A stretch of DNA of 64,000 nt from Macrococcoides bohemicum (GTDB lineage: Bacteria > Bacillota > Bacilli > Staphylococcales > Staphylococcaceae), in NCBI RefSeq assembly GCF_042658685.1, contig NZ_JBHSQY010000012.1. One strand, written 5' to 3'. The position numbers were made by a program, and so were the translations under genes. This document shows, piece by piece, positions 52,137-60,707 of the stretch (position 1 is its first letter; each line of letters starts with the position of its first letter). A model generated the notes under the pieces. The model did no database searches and had not been told where the DNA came from. It worked only from the letters and a program-made list of their open reading frames with translations.

Positions 52137-52733
52137 TCTGTAGATGAGCATTAATATTATTATTGCAAATATTTGACCTATAATAGGTGTAATCAAACGT
52201 TTCGTATTATGATAGCTCAGAGCTAAAATAAACTGAGTTATAAAGATAAAAAATAATAACTCAATACTTATGAAATACATATACAAGCTTGTTACACATA
52301 GACTGACGATCATTGCTGAAACAAACTGATTAAATCGATCATCAAGGTAATTTTGCAACATATTACGAAAGAACAATTCCTGCAACGGTATAGATATCAT
52401 TAAAGAAATGATAAGCTGCCATTTTACATAAACACCGAGCCCTACAATTACTTTCAGTAAATGAAAGTATGTAATATCTTTCATTATGAAAGATAGGATT
52501 GTATGTAGAATAACGATTACAAAACTTGTAAGAATACCTGTGATGATTGCGTCTAATAAACGCTTAGAATGAATATTACGTTCATAGAAAATATATCCGA
52601 TAGAAGAGAATAACATTAAGCCAGTATATAAATGCCAGAACACTTGATGTTCATTTCTCATTCCGAACAATATAATGTGAAAGGTAGTAAATAAAATTAA
52701 AAAACCATATACAGGCTTTTTTATTATATTCAT
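52134..52733 (-). CDS. CPBP-like (CAAX protease family) membrane protein, degenerate
   Basis: A 199-aa protein with about six membrane helices. The region SIPLQELFFRNMLQNYL aligns with CPBP motif 1 (EExxxR), but the first Glu is Gln118, while Glu119 and Arg123 remain. The late His of the family (HxxxN type) appears as Gln in PIIGQIFA. Proteolysis is therefore doubtful, although the fold seems to be kept. It starts 3 bp after ykvS on the same strand with GAGG upstream, so sigma factor-ykvS-CPBP may be one transcript. Confidence 0.65.
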   Translation of the reverse strand: MNIIKKPVYGFLILFTTFHIILFGMRNEHQVFWHLYTGLMLFSSIGYIFYERNIHSKRLLDAIITGILTSFVIVILHTILSFIMKDITYFHLLKVIVGLGVYVKWQLIISLMISIPLQELFFRNMLQNYLDDRFNQFVSAMIVSLCVTSLYMYFISIELLFFIFITQFILALSYHNTKRLITPIIGQIFAIIILMLIYR

Positions 52734-52736
52734 TAT

Positions 52737-52916
52737 TTATGCCTCTGTAATGATGGTATAACGTTTATGGTTAATAACAGTTTTCTCAGGGATTTCTAAT
52801 TTTTCGAAGTTTTCCATAATCGTACAATCCACAATCACTGAATTCTCATTAACTTTCTCAACGATGCCTTGTTTACCTTCGTGAAACTCAATAATATCTC
52901 CAACTTTAGCTGCCAT
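52737..52916 (-). CDS. ykvS: DUF2187 small protein (YkvS-like)
   Basis: A 59-aa protein beginning MAAKVGDIIEFHEGKQGIVE, with a KOW/SH3-like beta-barrel pattern typical of DUF2187 (B. subtilis YkvS). AAGGAGGAAAAAT precedes the ATG. In staphylococci a YkvS homologue also sits next to comK, by memory. The function is unknown; the small barrel fold suggests RNA or protein binding. The next gene follows 3 bp after its stop. Confidence 0.8.
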   Translation of the reverse strand: MAAKVGDIIEFHEGKQGIVEKVNENSVIVDCTIMENFEKLEIPEKTVINHKRYTIITEA

Positions 52917-53022
52917 AATTTTTCCTCCTTAAAAACATGCTAATTGCTATTATACTAAATTTGATACATATTGAACATAAAAACTTATTGATTATTCAAA
53001 AGGTTTTTGATGACCATACATT

Positions 53023-53496
53023 CTAATAATCGTGATAAAAGAAGGTTAATTTTTTTTGTGCATTCTTCTTATATTTTTTTATTGTAGACACACTTACCTT
53101 CATATCAGCTGCTATTTCCTTCATTGAATAACCTTTCAAAAACAACGTCAGCCATTGATATTCTTCACGAGATAAATAATATTTTATTTCTTTTAATGTC
53201 AAATTATCATATGAATCATTGAAATGATTATTATGATACATAATGTCGTCATTCATTAAGATAAACCGTTCATTTCTTTTAGATAATTTTCTAATTTCAT
53301 CGATAAAGAAAAATTTCAGTTTTGTATAGATGTAGTGATCTTTATTAGGTGTTTTGTTGGGATCGTATGATTGATCTAATTCCCAAAGTTTAATTAATGC
53401 CATTTGATAAAACTCATCAAAGTCATAAGTTAAATGATATTTATAAATGAGGTGAAAGATTAGCTTTTCATATTTATTCTTGGTTTCTTCAAACAT
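53023..53496 (-). CDS. Small sigma-70 family (SigS/SigH-like) sigma factor
   Basis: A 157-aa two-domain sigma factor. Region 2 is YKYHLTYDFDEFYQMALIKL through FFIDEIRKLSKRN (about 18-80). Region 4, with a helix-turn-helix, is GYSMKEIAADMKVSVSTIKKYKK (about 118-142). Regions 1 and 3 are absent, as in ECF-like factors. The size and pattern resemble S. aureus SigS; a SigH-type competence factor is the alternative. AAAAGGGA precedes the ATG. No anti-sigma gene is adjacent. It is divergent from comK across 217 bp that hold two palindromes, one of them right before its ribosome site. Confidence 0.75.
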   Translation of the reverse strand: MFEETKNKYEKLIFHLIYKYHLTYDFDEFYQMALIKLWELDQSYDPNKTPNKDHYIYTKLKFFFIDEIRKLSKRNERFILMNDDIMYHNNHFNDSYDNLTLKEIKYYLSREEYQWLTLFLKGYSMKEIAADMKVSVSTIKKYKKNAQKKLTFFYHDY

Positions 53497-53508
53497 TTTT
53501 TCCCTTTT

Positions 53509-53524
53509 GAATATCTAGATATTC
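53509..53524. promoter_or_regulatory. 16-bp perfect palindrome before sigma factor gene
   Basis: gaatatctagatattc is identical on both strands and ends about 12 bp from the sigma-factor ATG, abutting the ribosome site. It could be an operator or a hairpin in the 5' leader. Confidence 0.5.
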
Positions 53525-53565
53525 TAATTTTATTTCCGGATGAAGTAAGTATATTCAAACTTTTT

Positions 53566-53582
53566 GTTAATTAAAAATTAAC
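53566..53582. promoter_or_regulatory. 17-bp inverted repeat in the sigma factor-comK gap
   Basis: gttaatt and aattaac are exact inverses separated by 3 bp, about 130 bp upstream of the comK start and 70 bp upstream of the sigma-factor start. A TATAAT at 53672-53677 is the best comK -10 candidate, with only a weak TGAAGT at -35. Confidence 0.45.
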
Positions 53583-53713
53583 ATTTCGATAAAAAATGTT
53601 TAGTTTATTAAATAAATATAATTTTATTGTCAAAAATTGATTAAAAAGTGAAGTTAATATCTGTATTTATTTATAATAATGATGAATTGATAATTTGATA
53701 AGAGGTGAATATT

Positions 53714-54193
53714 ATGTTAGAAATGCCGATTTGTGCAACTGATATGTGTATTTATCAAAGTCCAGAAGTAGAGGGAAAGACTCAAATTTATTCCTTTTGT
53801 GGAGAAGTTAGAATTATTGATGAAAGAGCAGAAAAGTTATTAGATCAAACATTAATTTTTTTTGGAAGTAATATAAAAACGCGTAGACAATCTGCAAAAG
53901 TATTAACTAGACATATGCATCATCTTCCGATTATTATCGAACCTTCTATTGAATGGATGTATTATCCTATCCATCAGTCAAAAACGCATTTTCAATTATT
54001 TATACAGCACCAGATGATCTATCATTTTGAAGGCAAGAAGGATCAGACAAGAATATTTTTTATAAATAATATGGAATTAGTTGTTCCTCAAAATATAAAT
54101 TTTATACATAAGCAACATCAAAAAGCACTGTTACTAGCAGATTTACAATCCAAAATAATAAAACGGCAATTGCACTTAAGCAATTACCGTTAG
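53714..54193 (+). CDS. comK: Competence transcription factor ComK, shortened
   Basis: ComK activates DNA-uptake genes. The 159-aa protein aligns with B. subtilis ComK (192 aa) through YSFCGEVRIIDERAEKLL, FFGSNIKTRRQSAKVLT and LPIIIEPSIEWMYYPI to the basic end LLLADLQSKIIKRQ. It then stops, and lacks the roughly 30 C-terminal residues that in Bacillus include the FMLYP motif for MecA binding. The last codons and stop lie in a terminator-like hairpin. The start is ATG 53714 behind AAGAGGTGA; a GTG at 53705 lies in that site. A loss of the 3' end is one explanation; a naturally short clade is another. Confidence 0.8.
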   Translation: MLEMPICATDMCIYQSPEVEGKTQIYSFCGEVRIIDERAEKLLDQTLIFFGSNIKTRRQSAKVLTRHMHHLPIIIEPSIEWMYYPIHQSKTHFQLFIQHQMIYHFEGKKDQTRIFFINNMELVVPQNINFIHKQHQKALLLADLQSKIIKRQLHLSNYR

Positions 54194-54203
54194 AAATGTT
54201 TTT
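54162..54203 (+). terminator. Terminator hairpin inside the comK 3' end
   Basis: Stem aacggcaattgc/gcaattaccgtt (one mismatch) with a 6-nt loop, ending in the comK stop codon, then a T-run shortly after. Confidence 0.6.
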
Positions 54204-54222
54204 ATGGCTTATATTATCTTTT

Positions 54223-55806
54223 TTATTTGTCGATAAAGAATTTGTGGAAAATTTTATTTAATACAAAAGGTACTTCTTCAGACACACTTTTAATGTGGAT
54301 TCGCTCAGTTAACTGATGTGCATCTTTACCAAAAGCACCGATATTAATTACTGGTGCTTTTAATTTTTTCATTGCTGAAAAAGGAATATCGTAATGTGTT
54401 TTGAAACCGGGAGTATTATCAGTAAATATACTAGTATCACTATCATCGTGCGTATAGTTAACATAACTTAAATCAGAAATACCATTGAAGTAATGAATTT
54501 TTGTTGTTTCACGATTAAATTGTTTCTTCATTTGTTTAATAGCATACCTTGTAATTGATTTTATTAATTTATCTTGACTGCTATTAACTGAAGGGTAGTA
54601 AGGTGCATTGAAATAAGTTACGACCGTATAATCATTACCTTTATCTAAAAGCAATAAGGCTTTAATAACTGTCTGAGCATATAGACGATCATCTGCTTGT
54701 TTTGTATTACTGATAATATTATGGATTGTTTCATATCCATGTTTCTTTTTCATGGATTTAACTAATTCTTCAAAAGTTATTACTTTTATTTTTGGTGATG
54801 TATCAAATACCAAACCTAAGTCCCGAGAACATTCTGAGACAGTGCGTTCAACGATTTGATTGAACAGTTTGAAAACATGTGCAGCACTTTGTTCAAATAA
54901 GAATACGTTGTAGTAACTTGAAGCCATAAAGGGTGTTTGTACATTGTAATCTTCTTTTAAGTCTTTCATATACAGACTAACAGGGAGAGGTGTTACTTCA
55001 TTTTTATATCGTTCAAGAAATTGTGTATTATATTTTAATTCAGAATTGATACGACTAATTAAATAGTTGGCACTAAGTCCATTTAATGGTTCTCCAACAT
55101 GTGTTTCTTTTCCATAAACAAATACAGATGGCATCACTTTACCGATGCTACCATTATAAATATAATAATTATCATCTTTCGGATATTGACTAAATGCGGG
55201 CTCGCCATTCATGATAAGCAATAATTTTAAGTTTTCCTGTTCAATAAATTCTGATAGTTCAGAAACAGCACTTCTCATGCCCGAGGAATTTACTTCTTCG
55301 TCAGGAACAGTTAATAAAATAATGTTAATGGGCCATTCTTCATGGATTGCTTTTTCAAGTATGCTTAAATGCATCATTAATCCAGATTTCATATCCATGA
55401 TGCCACGTCCAAATAAATACTGTTTTGACTGAATATCTTCTTGATGATATTCACTAAACTTTTCAAGATTACAAGCATATGATTTTTCTAATGCATCACT
55501 ATCGAATGCTAATGCTTCAAAAGGGCCATAATCATTTGTGTCAACAGTGTCATAGTGGCTCATAATAATAACTGTATCATCTGTCACATGTGAACGATAC
55601 ATTGCTGCTACAGCAGTCTTGTGATCATACGTTTCAATTAATTTAATATGAGAATCATGTTGTTTAAAATAATCTAATTGTTTTAGTGTCTGTTTAATAT
55701 AAAAAGGAAAGTTAATTTCACCTTCGGTATTCGTGATGCTGTCATGCCTAACAAGGTCTTTTAATAGTGCAATTCTGTCTGCAGGTGTCTGCCAAAGTAA
55801 ACGCAT
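54223..55806 (-). CDS. M20 family peptidase, RocB-like
   Basis: A 527-aa zinc-hydrolase-type protein of the M20 group that contains B. subtilis RocB (arginine utilisation). Metal-site segments are MSHYDTVDTNDYG (about residue 75), FGRGIMDMKSGL (about 130) and TVPDEEVNSSGMRSA (about 165). The exact reaction of RocB is not known. The start is ATG 55806 behind TTAAGGAGAT; the longer frame from 55839 has no such site. No arginine genes are nearby. The acyltransferase gene upstream has nearly the same leader, TTTTAAGGAGATTTTTT. Confidence 0.85.
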   Translation of the reverse strand: MRLLWQTPADRIALLKDLVRHDSITNTEGEINFPFYIKQTLKQLDYFKQHDSHIKLIETYDHKTAVAAMYRSHVTDDTVIIMSHYDTVDTNDYGPFEALAFDSDALEKSYACNLEKFSEYHQEDIQSKQYLFGRGIMDMKSGLMMHLSILEKAIHEEWPINIILLTVPDEEVNSSGMRSAVSELSEFIEQENLKLLLIMNGEPAFSQYPKDDNYYIYNGSIGKVMPSVFVYGKETHVGEPLNGLSANYLISRINSELKYNTQFLERYKNEVTPLPVSLYMKDLKEDYNVQTPFMASSYYNVFLFEQSAAHVFKLFNQIVERTVSECSRDLGLVFDTSPKIKVITFEELVKSMKKKHGYETIHNIISNTKQADDRLYAQTVIKALLLLDKGNDYTVVTYFNAPYYPSVNSSQDKLIKSITRYAIKQMKKQFNRETTKIHYFNGISDLSYVNYTHDDSDTSIFTDNTPGFKTHYDIPFSAMKKLKAPVINIGAFGKDAHQLTERIHIKSVSEEVPFVLNKIFHKFFIDK

Positions 55807-55949
55807 AAAAAATCTCCTTAAAATCATATTTAAAAGCAATAAGTAATTTTATTTATATCAGACATATTCGGCGCTCTTATAACAATTATACATATTTCTT
55901 CACAAATAAAAAATATTAAATAAAAGTAATTCATATATAATTTACAAAA

Positions 55950-55972
55950 TTAAAAATCCTCTAACGAGGTTT
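55950..55972 (-). terminator. Weak terminator of acyltransferase gene
   Basis: cctc/gagg short stem with 4-nt loop and A/T runs on both sides, overlapping the stop codon at 55961. Confidence 0.4.
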
Positions 55973-56950
55973 TTTAATTTCGACGACCGGTGAAGTTATT
56001 TTTTTAGTAGCATTCATACTAAGTGTATAAACTAAGAAGATGGTAACAAGAATCATAAAGATTAATATTGAAGCTATATGATCATTAAAATATCTCCCCC
56101 AATTATTTGCTCTGAATAATCCAATAAACATGCCATGTAAGAGATAAATGAACATGGTTCTTGAGCCAATATACGTTAGAGGGAGTTTTCGGTTCGGTAC
56201 AACATTTAAAAAGCTTGCAGTACTGATTAGAATGATTACATAAATAATGGCACGTTTTATGCCACTATAAAGATCAGAAGCTTGATGTTCAAGTTTGATA
56301 TAGGGTTTGCTCCCGAAAAGCCACTCAAAATTAAAATCTGTTAACATATAGAAAATAAAAACAATCATCAACATAAATATAGAAACTGGAATATACTTCT
56401 TATTTCTAATGTATTTAAATTGTTCTGGTTGAGCATAATAACCAATTAAAAACAAAGGAAAGAAAACAAATGTTCTTGATAAGCTTAAAGTATTATTAAT
56501 AAATGGTAAGTAGCCGACGATTATTCCAATGATGAATGAAACAATTAGGGTAACCCATGGATTTATATCTTTTACGATAAATAGCATGACCTGCCATGAA
56601 AATAAACTGAGTAGAAACCACATCGCCCATTGCGGATCGAATGGATTTAAATCAACGGTGTTTACGTCATCGATAAAATAATAATAAAACGCATAAAAAC
56701 TCTGAAAAATAATGTAGGGTAATAATAATTTCTTAGTTACTTTTTTGATATACCCTGGTTTATGTATGCCTTTAGCAAAATAACCAGAAATCAATACAAA
56801 TGCAGGCATATGAAAGCTATATATAAACATATATAAAGCTTGTAAAAAATGACTTTCATTTATGAAAGAACGTAATAAATGACCAAAAACTACTAAAACA
56901 ATTAATAAAAATCTTGCATTATCAAAATAATGATCTCTTTCTTTATTCAT
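55961..56950 (-). CDS. Acyltransferase 3 family membrane protein
   Basis: A 329-aa protein with about ten helices. The start RDHYFDNARFLLIVLVVFGHLL has the N-terminal Arg/Asp pattern and active His of acyltransferase-3 enzymes (OafA/fucose 4-O-acetylase type). FHMPAFVLISGYFAKG follows, also typical. These enzymes O-acetylate exported glycans; a cell-wall target is likely near atl but is not shown. The start is ATG 56950 behind TAAGGAGAT. It is divergent from the MarR gene. Confidence 0.8.
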   Translation of the reverse strand: MNKERDHYFDNARFLLIVLVVFGHLLRSFINESHFLQALYMFIYSFHMPAFVLISGYFAKGIHKPGYIKKVTKKLLLPYIIFQSFYAFYYYFIDDVNTVDLNPFDPQWAMWFLLSLFSWQVMLFIVKDINPWVTLIVSFIIGIIVGYLPFINNTLSLSRTFVFFPLFLIGYYAQPEQFKYIRNKKYIPVSIFMLMIVFIFYMLTDFNFEWLFGSKPYIKLEHQASDLYSGIKRAIIYVIILISTASFLNVVPNRKLPLTYIGSRTMFIYLLHGMFIGLFRANNWGRYFNDHIASILIFMILVTIFLVYTLSMNATKKITSPVVEIKKPR

Positions 56951-57141
56951 AAAAAATCTCCTTAAAAATATTCTCAAAAAAAATTAATTATATTGTCTAC
57001 TTATGAATTAAATCTATAAATTAAATATCCTATGATAAAATATAAATAGTCTACAATTTTTTATTAATTAATTATATATCGTTGCTAAACAAAATTATTG
57101 GGCTTATAATCTATATAAGAAAAAAGTTGGGAGACAATAAC

Positions 57142-57588
57142 ATGGATGAAAAGCGACTTAAAAGATTTGGACAATTAATTTATTTTATGGATTCTAAAAT
57201 TGATGAACTTGCTTCTGCAGAATTAACGGATGTATCGTTAACACGTGAACAATTATACATGTTAGAACTCATAGTATCTGAAGATAATATGACACAGAAA
57301 AAATTAATATATAAGTTAAATAAAGAACAGACAGCGGTCTCAAGAACAATAAAAAAATTAGTTGATAACGGGTTTGTAAAAAAAGAGCAGAGTATTTACG
57401 ATTTAAGATCTACGGTGTTAATTGCAACTGAACAAGGTGAAAAAGCATTAGAACGTGCAGAAGATATTAAAGCTAAAGTTGTACGTAGCTTTATGCGAGA
57501 GTTAAATTCTGCAGAATCTGAAGAATTAATTCAGTTACTTGATAAAATATATCATTCATTTGCGCTTAGAGAGCCATTTCGTTTTTAA
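57142..57588 (+). CDS. MarR family transcriptional regulator (AtlR-like)
   Basis: A 148-aa winged-helix MarR-type repressor. The recognition region reads LTREQLYMLELIVSEDNMTQKKLIYKLNKEQTAVSRTIKKLVDNGFV (in two parts, residues 36-80), and the wing YDLRSTVLIATEQGEKALE follows. In staphylococci a MarR-type gene, atlR, sits beside the autolysin gene and represses it, so the position is the main clue to function here. The start is ATG 57142 behind TGGGAGA. It is convergent with atl across a shared terminator. Confidence 0.8.
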   Translation: MDEKRLKRFGQLIYFMDSKIDELASAELTDVSLTREQLYMLELIVSEDNMTQKKLIYKLNKEQTAVSRTIKKLVDNGFVKKEQSIYDLRSTVLIATEQGEKALERAEDIKAKVVRSFMRELNSAESEELIQLLDKIYHSFALREPFRF

Positions 57589-57658
57589 TTGACAATCCAC
57601 AATATTCATTAAATCTACTAAAATACTCAGTTTAGTAATATATAGCCTAATACAAAAA

Positions 57659-57690
57659 AAATAACCTTCCTAATTTTAGGAAGGTTATTT
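57659..57690. terminator. Bidirectional terminator marR/atl
   Basis: Perfect 13-bp stem, aaataaccttcct with aggaaggttattt, 6-nt loop, between convergent genes. Confidence 0.88.
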
Positions 57691-57695
57691 GCATA

Positions 57696-60600
57696 TTAGA
57701 TATATTCATGAACGATATAATTTAATCCATCCATACCTAAAGTCTTATATAGACGAGCGATAATCTGTGCGTTGTTAATTGCCCATCGGACATCGGTTGC
57801 ATATTGATGTGTTGCAGTATTTTCTGGATTCCAGCGCATTTGATGCAGTGTACGTTGACCGTTATCAATATAAGCTTTGCGTACATATTCAGCACCGCCG
57901 ATAATCGCCTTTGATACCGTATCCCATCCATTTTGCTTAGCGTATTCAATACCACCTAATTCTACATTATTATCAGTGGCTTTCGAACCGTACATATTAT
58001 AGTATTTTTTTGTGGTATTTTCGACAATCTTTTTATTATCTTTACTGATTCCAAGACCGTTAGAGAGCCTACTTGTTCCATGACCTGTTTCAACTAAAGC
58101 GTGCGCGATTAAATAAACTTCATTAATTTTAAATTGTTTTGCAGCAGCTGCAAAAGCAGCACCCTGATTTTCTAATATACCTTTTCCAGCAAGTAGTTTA
58201 TTTAAATGTTTGGCAGAAATACCTTCAGATTGTCCTAAGTCTAAAAATTGATATTTTAATACAGGATTATTTAAAGCATCTTTAGTGTCCATATTCGCCT
58301 TTATTTCGCTATCTGTTGCCAGACGCTCATTATAAGCTCTTGCAGGCGTAGAGAATACAACTTTTGCACCAGCATTGTTTTCAGGTTTCTTTAATCGTGA
58401 TTGTTTCGCAACGACAACTTCTAAACTTTCAGGTGCTTTTAGTTTTACGACATTTTGTGTATAAAGGTAACTATCAGGTACATAGCCTGTCGTTTTATTA
58501 TCTAGTAATACTTTATGCCATACCGCATTGCCAACTTTATCTGTACGAATTACTTGTACGATGTTAGAAGGTAATGTACTTAATTTTTTTATGCGTTGAG
58601 ATTTAGAACCACCAGGAATTGAATAAATATAACCTGAAGATTTCTTTATCGTATAAGGCATCTTAGTCCATGAAACAGTTTTAAATTGCTTTTCTTTAAT
58701 AAATGTATCACTAATCCAACCTAAAAACTTATTTTTAGGGTCTGATACATTATAGTAAAGTTTGTTGTTTTTCTTAGCTTGCTGATTAATATAAAGTTGC
58801 ATATCTACTGCTTTTGTCTGTGCTTTCTTAGCAGATTTAAGATCAGTATATAACACTGTATTCTTAGCATCTGTGCGACCAATTAAGCTGACATTTTTCA
58901 TATCGGTAATTTTAGAAGCAACTGGTTTCAATGTCATATGATTTAGATTGATCCAGCCTGTTAAAGCATTAACCGTTCCAAAATAATAAGGTGTTTGACC
59001 TACTTTAACAAATTGTGATGCTCTAAATTCTTTGCCTGTTAAACCCTTTAGACTTCCGACAATTTGCTTTGAACTCCCCCATGGCGTTGAATAAATATTT
59101 GTTGCAGTCCTATTTAATGTAAATCTTTTAGACGTTTTTGATGGTGGAGTGATTGAAAATGATTTTGTATCTTTTGATTTTACCCAACCACGCGGAACGT
59201 TTTTATTATCAGTAAGTGAGTAATAAGTAACACCATCTAACACAGCTTTCTTATTTACATAATAAGCAGTGTTTGATTTTGAATCTGCTTTCGAAGTTGG
59301 AGCACTTCCAACTGCAGAGTAAATATCAGTATTTTTCATTTTAATCTTTGCAATGCGACGTTCATTTGTCGTTACAACTGTTCCGGTAGAATTTGGAGCC
59401 GGAGTAACCTTTGGTGGTGTGTTACCAGGTGTTGGTACAGGTGTTGCTGGCATAGTACCGTTTAATTTATAGTTATATTTTTCAGAAACAAGATTGTAAA
59501 ATTCATCGAAAGTATAGTTGTTAGCCTGGAACCAGCCGATCGGATCAGTGTGATCAGTTCCACCTAAGAAATTAGAAACTCCTTTATGGTTCCAAACAGT
59601 ACCATTACCATCATAGTGTGCATTATCTAACGGTAAACCATAATATAATAAATTTGTCGCAAAGTAATCTGCGTAATTATTGATAGAACGACTAAATGCT
59701 TCTTTACCGTAAACCCTTACTAATTCAACATTGATATAACGAGGATTAGCAACGGGTCCTGCACCCCATGAAATGTAATCAGTATCTGCTACTTCAACAA
59801 TACGTTTATCGTCGATAAAAGCATGTACAAAGGCATTTGTGTAATTACGTTTCATATAAGCAATTTCACCATCGATCGTAGAAGTCGGATTTGCTGTTTC
59901 ATGGGCTACGATACCTTCAGGCTTAGCTACACCATTTCGATATGCTATTTTTGGTGAATCAAAGAAACTTTTCTCATATTCAGGTACATTCCAGTTATTA
60001 TATTTAATCACTTCATTAACTGACATAGAATCGATATTCTTTGATTTCGTAGTTGTTCCTAATGTTCTTTTTGTTGCCGTTGTTCCTAAAGTTCTTGTTC
60101 TTGCTGTTGTTCCTAATGTTCTTTTTGTTGTTGCCGTTGTTCCTAAAGTTCTTGTCCTTGCTGTTGTAGTAATTGCTGTTTTTTTAGGGTGAAGAGCTGT
60201 AGTAGGCACTTCAGCAATAGCTGCTTCAACAGTTGGAGTTTCCGTAGAAGTCGAATCTACAGTAGGCACTTCAGTAGTAGCTGCTTCAACGGTTGGAGTT
60301 TCCGTAGAAGTCGAATCTACAGTAGGCACTTCAGTAGTGACCGCTTCAACAGTTGGAGTTTCCGTAGAAGTCGAATCTACAGTAGGCAATTCAGTAGTAG
60401 CTGCTTCAACAGTTGATGTTTCCGTAGTTGTTAGTTGTGTAGTTGAAGCTGTTTTAGTATTATTTTTTACTTGAGTTAATGAATATTGTTTAGCAATAGA
60501 TGCGGGATTTGATAAATCATTTGTAGCAATCACATTAACCGGAACTTTTGATTCATTAGAAGAATTTGGTTTTATTGTTTCATTCGTTGCATTTTTAATA

Positions 60601-60707
60601 GTAGGTGTTGTAACAACCTCATTTTCTGCGGCATAAGCAGCGGTTGTTGTACCAACAAACATCATTAACATTATAGCAGGTGTTTTATAATAAAATTTAT
60701 TATCCAT
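57696..60707 (-). CDS. atl: Bifunctional autolysin Atl (amidase + glucosaminidase)
   Basis: Secreted peptidoglycan hydrolase that separates daughter cells. The 1003-aa precursor has a signal peptide cut after AYA (about 25) and a repeat-rich propeptide (about 90-220: 3.5 copies of a 20-aa TETPTVEA unit, then RTLGTT repeats). The amidase-2 domain (about 240-400) carries zinc ligands in VAHETAN and VWNHKGV...DHTDP. Four GW/SH3-type wall-binding modules (about 450-815) follow, and the glucosaminidase domain ends the protein, with catalytic Glu in HALVETGHG (about 905). S. aureus Atl is about 1256 aa with six GW modules, so this form is shorter. The start is ATG 60707 behind AAAGGAAG. Confidence 0.95.
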   Translation of the reverse strand: MDNKFYYKTPAIMLMMFVGTTTAAYAAENEVVTTPTIKNATNETIKPNSSNESKVPVNVIATNDLSNPASIAKQYSLTQVKNNTKTASTTQLTTTETSTVEAATTELPTVDSTSTETPTVEAVTTEVPTVDSTSTETPTVEAATTEVPTVDSTSTETPTVEAAIAEVPTTALHPKKTAITTTARTRTLGTTATTKRTLGTTARTRTLGTTATKRTLGTTTKSKNIDSMSVNEVIKYNNWNVPEYEKSFFDSPKIAYRNGVAKPEGIVAHETANPTSTIDGEIAYMKRNYTNAFVHAFIDDKRIVEVADTDYISWGAGPVANPRYINVELVRVYGKEAFSRSINNYADYFATNLLYYGLPLDNAHYDGNGTVWNHKGVSNFLGGTDHTDPIGWFQANNYTFDEFYNLVSEKYNYKLNGTMPATPVPTPGNTPPKVTPAPNSTGTVVTTNERRIAKIKMKNTDIYSAVGSAPTSKADSKSNTAYYVNKKAVLDGVTYYSLTDNKNVPRGWVKSKDTKSFSITPPSKTSKRFTLNRTATNIYSTPWGSSKQIVGSLKGLTGKEFRASQFVKVGQTPYYFGTVNALTGWINLNHMTLKPVASKITDMKNVSLIGRTDAKNTVLYTDLKSAKKAQTKAVDMQLYINQQAKKNNKLYYNVSDPKNKFLGWISDTFIKEKQFKTVSWTKMPYTIKKSSGYIYSIPGGSKSQRIKKLSTLPSNIVQVIRTDKVGNAVWHKVLLDNKTTGYVPDSYLYTQNVVKLKAPESLEVVVAKQSRLKKPENNAGAKVVFSTPARAYNERLATDSEIKANMDTKDALNNPVLKYQFLDLGQSEGISAKHLNKLLAGKGILENQGAAFAAAAKQFKINEVYLIAHALVETGHGTSRLSNGLGISKDNKKIVENTTKKYYNMYGSKATDNNVELGGIEYAKQNGWDTVSKAIIGGAEYVRKAYIDNGQRTLHQMRWNPENTATHQYATDVRWAINNAQIIARLYKTLGMDGLNYIVHEYI
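60056..60170 (-). repeat. Short repeats coding for RTLGTT units in Atl
   Basis: Alternating gttcctaatgttcttttt and gttcctaaagttcttgt units, about 27-33 bp each, encode Arg/Thr-rich RTLGTT(A/T)(R/T) repeats in the propeptide, just before the amidase domain. Confidence 0.8.
60201..60426 (-). repeat. 60-bp tandem repeats in Atl propeptide
   Basis: About 3.7 copies of an exactly 60-bp unit, with boundaries about 60201, 60259, 60319 and 60379. Copies differ at only a few bases. Each encodes 20 residues (TETPTVEAxTTEVPTVDSTS). Such near-identical copies invite expansion or loss by slippage. Confidence 0.9.

Noticed and set aside
60189..60416. Open frame on the plus strand with repeated Ser/Arg-rich peptide
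   Set aside because: It is the antisense of the 60-bp repeats in atl, has no ribosome site, and exists only because the repeat unit is a multiple of three without stops.
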